A stretch of 7,413 nucleotides of DNA from Candidatus Scatousia excrementipullorum (lineage in GTDB: Bacteria; Cyanobacteriota; Vampirovibrionia; Gastranaerophilales; Gastranaerophilaceae), in contig JADIND010000097.1 of assembly GCA_017694215.1 (NCBI GenBank), positions 1 to 7,413 of the forward strand, in the 5' to 3' direction. Shown piece by piece: positions 1 to 6,349 of the stretch (position 1 is its first letter; each line of letters starts with the position of its first letter). A model generated the notes under the pieces. That model saw only the letters and a program-made list of their open reading frames with translations, did not search any database and was not told where the DNA came from. Both the position numbers and the translations under genes were made by a program.

Positions 1-25
1 ACTCTAAATTGAGTCCTATTTTTTT
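1..25 (+). terminator. Probable intrinsic terminator of an off-window plus-strand gene, cut by the left edge
   Basis: ACTC (1-4) and GAGT (11-14) form a short stem around TAAATT, followed by CCTA and seven T (19-25). Only the part right of the edge is visible; if the bases just outside are TAGG, the stem would be eight pairs running straight into the T-tract, a standard terminator for a gene arriving from the left on the plus strand. That would make the left neighbour convergent with the genes described here. The missing stem bases are an inference. Confidence 0.4.
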
Positions 26-29
26 GTCC

Positions 30-97
30 TTTTCCTATTTTCCTTTTGTAAATCCTTTTATTTTCCTGACGAATTCTTTTCCTTTTTCGATTTTTCC
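30..97 (-). repeat. Cluster of five GGAAAA units
   Basis: TTTTCC occurs on the plus strand at 30-35, 38-43, 61-66, 77-82 and 92-97, making five GGAAAA units on the minus strand in 68 nt, with further partial copies (CCTTTT at 28, 42 and 54). Spacings between starts are 8, 23, 16 and 15 nt, near multiples of about 7.7. The minus strand is nearly all purine here. The units are not identical in their flanks, so this is a simple low-complexity cluster rather than a clean tandem repeat. Confidence 0.5.
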
Positions 98-103
98 TGT
101 TAA
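35..103 (-). other. In-frame lysine-rich continuation after the 93-residue ORF, ending in TAG
   Basis: Directly after the TAA of the 93-residue ORF, the same frame stays open for 23 codons less one stop: 22 sense codons from 103 to 38, then TAG at 37-35. The predicted peptide is rich in Lys and Gly-Lys pairs and contains KEFV, which also occurs inside the ORF 29 codons earlier (residues 74-77). The matching DNA is a 12-nt direct repeat, ACGAATTCTTTT on the plus strand, at 69-80 and 156-167. This may be a decayed C-terminal extension, a rare read-through tail, or chance in a purine-rich stretch. I do not call it coding. Confidence 0.3.
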
Positions 104-385
104 TTAAGCAACGACTCTTGATACAAAATTAGCAATATCTTTGAATGAATCTTTAACGAATTCTTTTGCTAAAGTTGTAATCGGTCTGTTTTCAAGACAG
201 TCAAATACGTAATAAATCGGATCTCTTGAATTTGTAAAACGCATTCTTCTGTCATTATGTTCAAGATAGTTAAAATCTTCAATAGAAAAACCTGCAGAAG
301 ATTTTCTTCTGCGTCTTCTTGTCAACGCTCCGAACTGACCGTTGCCTGCTGTATTATTATGTGAATCTGCTGCTGCTTGTAACAT
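104..385 (-). CDS. Hypothetical protein, 93 residues, basic Arg run and amphipathic C-terminus
   Basis: I do not recognise this protein. The frame opens at an ATG with a purine-rich GAGAG stretch 5 nt upstream and closes with TAA; codon choice resembles the neighbouring genes, which favours a real gene. The N-terminal 20 residues are small and polar (Ala, Asn, Gly), followed by a strongly basic patch, TRRRRRKSS at 22-30, with five arginines in a row. The middle part holds NDRRMRF and DPIYYVFDCLENRP, and residues 68-92 could form an amphipathic helix (Leu72, Phe76, Phe81, Ile84, Phe87 and Val91 on one side). There is no signal peptide or membrane span, so it is probably cytoplasmic. The Arg run could bind nucleic acid or an acidic partner, but that is only a guess. 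It lies 85 nt after tolC on the same strand. Whether it belongs to the efflux operon is unclear. Confidence 0.65.
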   Translation of the reverse strand: MLQAAADSHNNTAGNGQFGALTRRRRRKSSAGFSIEDFNYLEHNDRRMRFTNSRDPIYYVFDCLENRPITTLAKEFVKDSFKDIANFVSRVVA

Positions 386-405
386 TTTGGCTCTCTTTCT
401 TCTCT

Positions 406-433
406 CTTATATCTTACATATATATAAAGTAAA
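406..433 (-). promoter_or_regulatory. Weak candidate promoter for the 93-residue ORF
   Basis: On the minus strand TTTACT (433-428, four of six matches to the -35) and TATAAG (411-406, five of six to the -10) are 16 nt apart, in the 85-nt gap between the tolC stop and the ORF start. A start near 399 would give a very short leader holding the purine-rich stretch AAGAAAGAGAG just before the ATG. The gap is A+T-rich, so this may be chance, and the ORF could equally be read through from the efflux operon. Confidence 0.25.
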
Positions 434-470
434 TACCGGAAGAAAAATTGCCTTTTTTGATTGGTGTTTA

Positions 471-1919
471 TTAAGATTTGTTAACATCTTCTTTTTTATC
501 GTTTTCACCGGCTTTTTTCAGGTCAATTACATCATCTTCCGCAATAAGATTTTTACCTATTGCTTTTTCGAGCGAGGCTTTTGCGGAATTATACTGATAG
601 AGTGTGTTGTAGTAACTTAACTGTGCCTGCTGATAGAGAATCTGGGCGTCTTTCAGCTCGGTCGGGCTGGCTTCTCCCACTCTGTAACGGCCGTAAGACA
701 ATTCATAGTTTTCTTTTGCCTGTTTTACCTGCAGTAAGGCAACCGGAATCTGGTTTTTCTTTTCTGTCAAAGTCAGAAAAGCATTCTGAATTTCCAGATA
801 AATTGCATTCTGAGTATTTGTAGCGTTGGCGAGTTCTTTGTCGTAAAGGTATCTGGCTTCTTTGATTTCGTTTCTGATAAGCATACCGTTAACCGTCGGG
901 AAATTCAAATATCCGCCGATATTATAACCGTAGTTGCTGTTCCAGCTTTTACCGCCACGCTGGTACTGACCTTCCACGGAAAGCGTCGGAAAGTAGGATT
1001 TTTTAACCAGTTTGAGTGTTTGTTTTGCGGATTCCACTTTTAATTCCGCCTGTTTCAGTTCAGGGCGGGCATCACGGGCAATTTCAACAGACTGTTCAAG
1101 TGTTACATTTACCGGAATATAATCCAGACGTTCCTGAATGTTATATTTGTCAATAAAGGGAACACCCATAACGTTATTCAGTTTTGCGACAGCAAGGTTA
1201 ACAGCATTATCAGCCTGAATCAGCTGCAGCTTTGCATTACTCAAATTTGCCTGAGCTATTGTTACATCGACTTTCGGGTTCATACCGATTTGATAAAAAG
1301 CCTTTGCCTGATCGTAAAACATCTCGAATTTTTTAACGGTATCTTCCGCAACACGCTTATTTTCCATGGCGTAAAGAAGATTATAGTAGGCGTCTTTTGT
1401 CTGGAAAATCACGTCATTAATAATGCTGGCGAGGGTTTGCTTGTAATTTTCGTAATCCAAACGTCTTATTGTAGCCTGATTTTGTGTAACTCCGAAGTCA
1501 TAGAGCATCTGCTGGAGTGTAACCTGCCCCAATACATAGTAGTTGAAGGTAAGGTTTCTGTTGAACACATCAGACAACTGAAGTTGTTTAATCCTTGTAT
1601 AACCTGTCTGCCAGCTAATTTGCGGAAAATAATTTGACCAGACCTGTTTAATTCGGGCATCCGATGCCAGAATATCCTGAAAAGCTGCATTTATTTGGGG
1701 ATTGTTGCCGAGTGCGATTTCAAGACAGCGTTCAAGGTTCAATTCCATATTCTTCTCGACAGAACCTTCTATAACAAGGTTTCCGTCTTTTTCTTTAGGC
1801 AGAACGGCGTTTGATTCCGGATATTCTTTTGTGTTTATTTTATTGCCGATATCCTCTGCCAGAACTGATGTTTGCAGGAGTACCGGTAATAAAATTAATG
1901 CTGCCAGTTTTTTATACAT
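471..1919 (-). CDS. tolC: TolC-family outer-membrane efflux channel
   Basis: This is the outer-membrane and periplasmic channel of the tripartite exporter. Residues 1-21 are a signal peptide (KK, hydrophobic core, VLA at the likely cleavage site, mature protein starting ED). There is no lipobox Cys, so unlike OprM or CusC it is not lipidated. Two outer-membrane efflux protein repeats follow a polar linker (22-58): the first about 59-255, starting ELNLERCLEIALGNNP and including YQIGMNPKVDVTIAQANL, the second about 272-457, including YRVGEASPTELKDAQILYQQA. These G-x-x-x-x-x-D/E-L coiled-coil signatures are typical of the family. The 482-residue length matches TolC (493 with signal). The last 18 residues are highly charged. 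The ATG lies inside the pump gene, overlapping its end by 8 nt, with a good AAAAAAGGAA site 8 nt upstream, so translation is likely coupled. It ends in TAA. No intrinsic terminator is visible after it. The symbol is a family-level label. Confidence 0.93.
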   Translation of the reverse strand: MYKKLAALILLPVLLQTSVLAEDIGNKINTKEYPESNAVLPKEKDGNLVIEGSVEKNMELNLERCLEIALGNNPQINAAFQDILASDARIKQVWSNYFPQISWQTGYTRIKQLQLSDVFNRNLTFNYYVLGQVTLQQMLYDFGVTQNQATIRRLDYENYKQTLASIINDVIFQTKDAYYNLLYAMENKRVAEDTVKKFEMFYDQAKAFYQIGMNPKVDVTIAQANLSNAKLQLIQADNAVNLAVAKLNNVMGVPFIDKYNIQERLDYIPVNVTLEQSVEIARDARPELKQAELKVESAKQTLKLVKKSYFPTLSVEGQYQRGGKSWNSNYGYNIGGYLNFPTVNGMLIRNEIKEARYLYDKELANATNTQNAIYLEIQNAFLTLTEKKNQIPVALLQVKQAKENYELSYGRYRVGEASPTELKDAQILYQQAQLSYYNTLYQYNSAKASLEKAIGKNLIAEDDVIDLKKAGENDKKEDVNKS

Positions 1920-4900
1920 TATTTTTATTCCTTTTTTCTTTTATAAATTTTGCCACATTGATTTTGAACTGTTCAATCATTACATAAAATGCAGGGACAA
2001 GGAAAGTACCTATAAAGGCAACAGCCATCATACCGCCGAATACCGTCATACCGACCGAATGACGGCTTGCTGCACCGGCACCGGCCGCGAATACAAGAGG
2101 CAAAAGTCCGAGGATGAACGCAATATTTGTCATCATAACAGCTCTGAACCTCAATTTTGCCGCCTGCATTGCCGCATCTTTAATACTCATGCCTGCTTCG
2201 TGAGCGTCCTTTGCAAATTCAATAATCAAAATTGCCTGTTTTGTACTCAAACCGATTAACATAACAAGCCCGATTTGTGCATAAATATCAAGCGAATACC
2301 CTGCGACATACTGGAAGAACAACGCCCCGATTAATGCAACCGGAGATATAAGCATTACTGCTACCGGAAGCATCCAGCTTTCATAAAGCCCTACAAGGAA
2401 AAGGTAAATGAATACCAGTGACATTGCAAGAATTGGCCCGATTTGACCGCTGGATTCGTGTTCCTGCAAAGAACTTCCGGACCACGCATAACCCATATCC
2501 TTCGGCAGATTTTTATCGGCAATCGCTGCCATTGTGCCCATTGCCTGACCGGAGCTTACGCCTGAGCGTGCCATACCGTTTATGGCGATTGACGGATACA
2601 TATTGAACCTTGCCTGACTGTACGGGCCTACAATGTTTTTAATCTTTACAACGGCAGAAAGCGGAACCATTGTTCCCTGATTATTTTTTACAAAGATTTT
2701 ATCCAAATCCGCCTGTTTTTCACGGAACGGAGCGTCTGCCTGCAAATATACACGATAAACACGCCCGAATTTGTTAAAGTCGTTTACGTAAGATTTGCCG
2801 AAATAAGAGGCAAGAGCGTTATATATTTCCGTAACCTCAACCCCTTGTGCCATAGCTTTCGGCACATCAACATCAAGCAGTAACTGCGGAAGATTTGCCG
2901 TATAAGACGAATATACCATGGAAAAATGCGGGTCTTTGTTTGCAATCTGCATAAGCTTAACGGCTTCATCGTAAAATTCCTGCGGGGTTCTGTCACCTTT
3001 GTCAAGCAGCTGGAATTCAAAACCGCCGAACATACCAAGACCGGAAATTGCAGGCGGAGAGAATGACGCAATGGTTGCGGAAGGATATGTAGAGAACTGT
3101 TTCTGAACTTTAGCCAAAATTGTCTGCATCTGCAAATCTTTTGACTTACGTTTTGACCAGTTTTCAAGTTCCGATACTATGAGTGCCGTATTTTCACCCG
3201 AAAAACCTACAAGGGTAATCGTACTTCTTACCCCCGGAATTTTCAAAAGTTCCTGTTCGATTTCTTTTGTAACCGCATCGGTTCTGGAGGCGGAAGAACC
3301 GTCAGGAAGCTGAATTTGTGTAAATATTGCACCCTTATCCTCGGTCGGCAAAAATCCCGTCGGAATAATTCTGAATAATCCGACAATCGCAAGCATAATC
3401 GCAACAAAGGTTATGATTGTCAGTTTGGGAGAATCAATAAATACCTTAGCACCTTCCAGATACTTATCTCTCACCTTGTTAAACCAGTCATCAAACGCCT
3501 GAATAAATTTAAAGTCGCTGTGTTCTTCACCTGATTTCAAAATCATTGAACACAATGCCGGAGCAAGCGTCAGTGCAACAACCGTAGACAAACCGATAGA
3601 TGACGCAATACACAGAGCAAACTGTCTGAACATCTGCCCCGTAATACCCGTCATAAAGGATACCGGCACAAATACCGCCATCAATACAAGTGACGTTGCA
3701 AGAACCGCACCGAATACCTCTTTCATTGTAATTTCGGTAGCATCCTTCGGTGTTTTGCCTTCCTGAATATGTCGCTGTGTGTTTTCAAGTACAACGATAG
3801 CATCATCAACAACAAGCCCTACCGCAAGAACTAACGCGAAAAGTATCAACAGGTTTATGGAAAATCCGAGTAAATTCATGAATATAAAAACGCCGATTAA
3901 CGAAACAGGAATTGCACAGAAAGGTATAATCGCAGCCCTTCCGCTTCCGAGAAACAGGTAAGTTACAATACCTACAAGAATTACCGCAAGCCCTATGGCG
4001 TGGATAACTTCGTTGATTGATTCTCTTACGAATTCAGTTTCATCACGCTGGATTTTATACTCGATACCCTGCGGAAAACTTTTACTTAATTCTTCCATTT
4101 TTTTTCTGATTTTATTTGAAAGATCAACAGCATTAGCTTCAGGCAGCTGACTTACAGAAATAATTGCAGACTGTCTTCCGCCTATACGTGAAAAATATGA
4201 ATAACTTTCGGCACCGAGTTCAACTCTGCCGATATCCTTAATCTTTATCTGCGACCCGTCAGGTTTTGAACGTATGACTATATTTTCAAACTCTTCAGGA
4301 GTTTCAAGACGTCCTTTTGTCCTCATCGTCAGCTTGATTAGCTGTTTGTTAACCATAGGTTCAACACCCAGATCGCCCGCCGGAGCCTGAATATTTTGTG
4401 CCTGAATTGCCGCGTTGACTTCGCTCACCGAAACCCCTAAATTCGCCATTTTCGTGGCATCAAGCCATATCCTCATTGAATAATCGGCAGAGCCGAATAC
4501 AGCGACTTTACCTACCCCTTTGATACGTGCAAGTTCATCTTTGATATAAATTGAGGCGTAGTTTGCAACGTATAAAGAATCGTAAGTTCCGCTCGGAGAG
4601 TTAATCGCAATCATCATCAACCCGGGACCGCCCGTGGTTTTTCTAACAGTCAAACCATATCGTTTAACTTCTTCAGGCAATCTCGGAGTAACAAGCTGAA
4701 GGTTATTTTGTACGTTTACAACCGCCATATCAGGGTCGGAACCGATTTCAAAAAACAGTGTCAATTCATAAGATCCGTTTCTGGAAGTAGAGGACATATA
4801 AATCATATCCTCAACACCGTTCAGCTGTGCTTCGACCGGTGCCGCGATAGTTGATTCTATTACGTCGGAACTCGCTCCGGCGTAGGTGGCACTTACTACA

Positions 4901-5040
4901 ACCTGTGGAGGGGTAATCGACGGATATTCCTCAAGCGGAAGTGTCGTTATCATAAGCATCCCCGCCAGCATAATTACAAGAGATATAACTATTGCAAGCT
5001 TCGGACGTTTTATAAATAAATTTCCTGATTTTTCATCCAT
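1912..5040 (-). CDS. acrB: RND multidrug-type efflux pump, HAE1 family (AcrB-like)
   Basis: This is the proton-driven inner-membrane pump, which works as a trimer and passes substrate to the TolC-type channel. It is 1042 residues long, as expected for HAE1 (E. coli AcrB 1049), with two repeated halves, each one helix, a large periplasmic loop, then five helices. TM1 is about 14-34, TM2 about 346-364, and TM7 starts near 540. The proton-relay residues are all intact: Asp412-Asp413 in TM4 (VVDDAIVVLEN), Lys934 in TM10 (GLSTKQAILIIEF) and Thr971 (MMTNIAFILG), matching AcrB Asp407-Asp408, Lys940 and Thr978. Other family blocks are LPTEDKG after TM7, PPAISGLG near 661-668, and ESWMLPVAVMLISP around TM8-TM9. 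The ATG follows the adaptor stop by 13 nt with an AAGGAA site overlapping that stop. No frameshift or missing element is seen. Intact relay residues and the HAE1 pattern argue against a heavy-metal (CusA-type) pump. The exact substrates are unknown. Confidence 0.96.
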   Translation of the reverse strand: MDEKSGNLFIKRPKLAIVISLVIMLAGMLMITTLPLEEYPSITPPQVVVSATYAGASSDVIESTIAAPVEAQLNGVEDMIYMSSTSRNGSYELTLFFEIGSDPDMAVVNVQNNLQLVTPRLPEEVKRYGLTVRKTTGGPGLMMIAINSPSGTYDSLYVANYASIYIKDELARIKGVGKVAVFGSADYSMRIWLDATKMANLGVSVSEVNAAIQAQNIQAPAGDLGVEPMVNKQLIKLTMRTKGRLETPEEFENIVIRSKPDGSQIKIKDIGRVELGAESYSYFSRIGGRQSAIISVSQLPEANAVDLSNKIRKKMEELSKSFPQGIEYKIQRDETEFVRESINEVIHAIGLAVILVGIVTYLFLGSGRAAIIPFCAIPVSLIGVFIFMNLLGFSINLLILFALVLAVGLVVDDAIVVLENTQRHIQEGKTPKDATEITMKEVFGAVLATSLVLMAVFVPVSFMTGITGQMFRQFALCIASSIGLSTVVALTLAPALCSMILKSGEEHSDFKFIQAFDDWFNKVRDKYLEGAKVFIDSPKLTIITFVAIMLAIVGLFRIIPTGFLPTEDKGAIFTQIQLPDGSSASRTDAVTKEIEQELLKIPGVRSTITLVGFSGENTALIVSELENWSKRKSKDLQMQTILAKVQKQFSTYPSATIASFSPPAISGLGMFGGFEFQLLDKGDRTPQEFYDEAVKLMQIANKDPHFSMVYSSYTANLPQLLLDVDVPKAMAQGVEVTEIYNALASYFGKSYVNDFNKFGRVYRVYLQADAPFREKQADLDKIFVKNNQGTMVPLSAVVKIKNIVGPYSQARFNMYPSIAINGMARSGVSSGQAMGTMAAIADKNLPKDMGYAWSGSSLQEHESSGQIGPILAMSLVFIYLFLVGLYESWMLPVAVMLISPVALIGALFFQYVAGYSLDIYAQIGLVMLIGLSTKQAILIIEFAKDAHEAGMSIKDAAMQAAKLRFRAVMMTNIAFILGLLPLVFAAGAGAASRHSVGMTVFGGMMAVAFIGTFLVPAFYVMIEQFKINVAKFIKEKRNKNNV

Positions 5041-5053
5041 TATTTAAATTTCC

Positions 5054-6202
5054 TTAGAGTTTTGGCTGTAAATCTTTTTGGTCGGCTGTCTTAATCGTAA
5101 CCGGCTGCCCCGGAACAACTTTTTGCAAACCGTCGATAACAATTCTGTCGCCGGCTTTCAGACCTTCTTCCACAATCCAGTCGGTGCCTGTTTGTCCGCC
5201 GATTTTTATGTAAACAAGCTGGGGCAGATTTTGTTCATCAATTCTATACACATATTTCCCCGCCTGATTTTCCTGAACCGCTGTCTGCGGCACTACCGGA
5301 GTTTCTACAGGGTTGTTGGAATAAAGTTTCACTGTAACAAATTCTCCGTGCAAAAGCTGGTTGTTAGGATTTTGGAAGGTTGCCCTCATAGTAACCGTAC
5401 CCGTTGACTGGTCGATTTTGTTGTCGTGAAAATCCTGCTCTCCGTTAAACGGATACTTTTGTCCGTTTGAAAAGTAAATTTCGGTTTTTCTGTTTTTATG
5501 GTCAGCTCCGTCAGCGTTTGAAAGTGCATTAAAATCCGCACTGTCGAGCGGAAAAGTTACATAAATCGGGTCGGTGCTGTTAATTGTAGTAAGCGGTCCC
5601 GAACTTGGTGTGACATAGTTTCCGAGAGTTACGGTAATTATACCTATTCTTCCCTCAACCGGAGCTTTGACATGAGTATAACCGAGGCTTCTGTTTGTAT
5701 CATTATATCTAGCCTCTGCCGACGCAAGCTGTGCTTTCAAAGAATCCCGCTGGGCAAGCAGGTTATCATACTGTGATTTTGCTATATAATCCTTTGCCAC
5801 AAGTTCTTTTGCACGTGCAAGCTGTTTTTCCGCATACACAAGCTGTGCTCTTGTATTTTCAACATCCGCTTTTGCAACATTCGCTGCATTTGAAAATTCC
5901 TGCGGTTCTATCAAAAAGAGCGTCTGTCCGGCCTTTACAAAATCGCCTTCTTTAAAGTAACTCTTTTGCAAATATCCGGAAATACGTGCCAGAACGTTAA
6001 CCTGATACTTTGATACCACACGCCCAGGAGCCTCAAAACTCCTGATGATTTCTTTATTATGAATTTCCGTGACGGTTACTTCAGGTGCTTTTTTATTTTT
6101 GGACATTCTGCCCTGTCGTATGTTGTCGTAAACATTAAACCCGTACCTGAATAAAACCGCAGCTATAATTATCGCAATAATAATTATTATATTTTTCTTC
6201 AT
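5054..6202 (-). CDS. acrA: RND efflux periplasmic adaptor (membrane fusion protein, AcrA/MexA type)
   Basis: This is the adaptor that links the inner-membrane pump to the outer-membrane channel. Of its 382 residues, 4-18 form a very hydrophobic N-terminal segment (mostly Ile). There is no cysteine anywhere in the protein, so it is not a lipoprotein like E. coli AcrA and is probably held by an uncleaved helix. Next come the first lipoyl half (about 66-100, with ARISGYLQKSYFKEGDFVKAG), a coiled-coil hairpin (about 101-172), the second lipoyl half (173-207, HVKAPVEGRIG), then beta-barrel (about 208-300) and membrane-proximal domains (GDRIVIDGLQKVVPGQPV near the end). At the hairpin tip the RLS motif that contacts TolC aligns as Arg130, Leu134 and Ala141, so the usual Ser is Ala. 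The ATG has a strong GGGGAG ribosome site 5 nt upstream. It ends in TAA 13 nt before the pump gene. The symbol is a family-level label; the drug or other substrate cannot be read from sequence. Confidence 0.93.
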   Translation of the reverse strand: MKKNIIIIIAIIIAAVLFRYGFNVYDNIRQGRMSKNKKAPEVTVTEIHNKEIIRSFEAPGRVVSKYQVNVLARISGYLQKSYFKEGDFVKAGQTLFLIEPQEFSNAANVAKADVENTRAQLVYAEKQLARAKELVAKDYIAKSQYDNLLAQRDSLKAQLASAEARYNDTNRSLGYTHVKAPVEGRIGIITVTLGNYVTPSSGPLTTINSTDPIYVTFPLDSADFNALSNADGADHKNRKTEIYFSNGQKYPFNGEQDFHDNKIDQSTGTVTMRATFQNPNNQLLHGEFVTVKLYSNNPVETPVVPQTAVQENQAGKYVYRIDEQNLPQLVYIKIGGQTGTDWIVEEGLKAGDRIVIDGLQKVVPGQPVTIKTADQKDLQPKL

Positions 6203-6237
6203 TTTTGCTCCCCTGTTTACCGGTAGTTTGTATATTT

Positions 6238-6266
6238 ATAATAAGTCTGTAATTCAATTTTAGCAA
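6238..6266 (-). promoter_or_regulatory. Possible second promoter P2 in the efflux leader
   Basis: On the minus strand TTGCTA (6266-6261, four of six matches to the -35) precedes TATTAT (6243-6238, five of six matches to the -10) with a 17-nt spacer. Transcription would start near 6231, leaving a leader of about 28 nt. The surrounding DNA is very A+T-rich, so a chance match is quite possible. If real, P2 would lie downstream of the palindrome and could give basal expression not controlled by it. Confidence 0.28.
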
Positions 6267-6294
6267 AAAATTAATATGTATAAAAGATAATTTG

Positions 6295-6316
6295 TTGTGT
6301 TGTTTTTGCAACACAA
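6295..6316. promoter_or_regulatory. Perfect 8+6+8 inverted repeat, probable repressor operator
   Basis: Arms TTGTGTTG (6295-6302) and CAACACAA (6309-6316) are perfect reverse complements around a 6-nt centre, TTTTTG on the plus strand. The repeat touches the last base of the P1 -10 and spans the predicted start site near 6309. A protein bound here would block RNA polymerase, as TetR- or MarR-family repressors do at many RND efflux promoters. Because one arm lies mostly upstream of the predicted start, it would not form a hairpin in the P1 transcript, and no U-tract follows it on the minus strand, so a terminator is unlikely. The regulator is unknown and is not encoded in the window. Confidence 0.55.
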
Positions 6317-6344
6317 TTTTATTATAGACGTAATTTGATGTCAA
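6316..6344 (-). promoter_or_regulatory. Sigma-70-type promoter P1 of the efflux operon
   Basis: On the minus strand, TTGACA (6344-6339) and TAAAAT (6321-6316) are separated by exactly 17 nt. The -35 is a perfect consensus and the -10 matches at five of six positions. The start of transcription is predicted near 6309, giving a leader of about 107 nt before the adaptor ATG. A perfect TATAAT also overlaps upstream (6326-6321), but it sits only 12 nt from the -35, too close to pair with it. The -35 lies just after the rdgB stop codon, so the efflux operon has its own promoter. The assignment is by inspection; no start site is proven. Confidence 0.72.
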
Positions 6345-6349
6345 TAGCT

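Noticed and set aside
386..470. Terminator between tolC and the orphan ORF
   Set aside because: Only a weak A5/T5 pairing without G+C pairs is found; no stable hairpin with a U-tract.
1702..2259. Open frame of 185 codons on the plus strand
   Set aside because: It lies antisense across the pump-channel junction, has no convincing ribosome site, and its product is low-complexity with no recognisable family; both sense genes are clear.
2784..3167. Open frame of 127 codons on the minus strand in another frame of the pump gene
   Set aside because: It is a shadow of the pump coding sequence, which is intact and conserved throughout this stretch.
1912..5040. Pump as a metal exporter (CusA type)
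   Set aside because: The sequence follows the HAE1 pattern, with Asp-Asp, Lys and Thr relay residues in AcrB positions, and no metal-binding methionine cluster was noticed in the central pore region.
6295..6316. The palindrome as an rdgB terminator or riboswitch stem
   Set aside because: No U-tract follows it on the minus strand, the stem is A+T-rich, and its position on the promoter start fits an operator better.
6135..6344. Leader ORF of 69 codons from a TTG overlapping the adaptor start
   Set aside because: Its TTG start is part of the -35 element and upstream of the predicted transcript start; it overlaps the adaptor in another frame and has no ribosome site.
6321..6344. Perfect TATAAT paired with the TTGACA of P1
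   Set aside because: The spacer would be only 12 nt, too short for a sigma-70 promoter; TAAAAT at 17 nt is the better partner.
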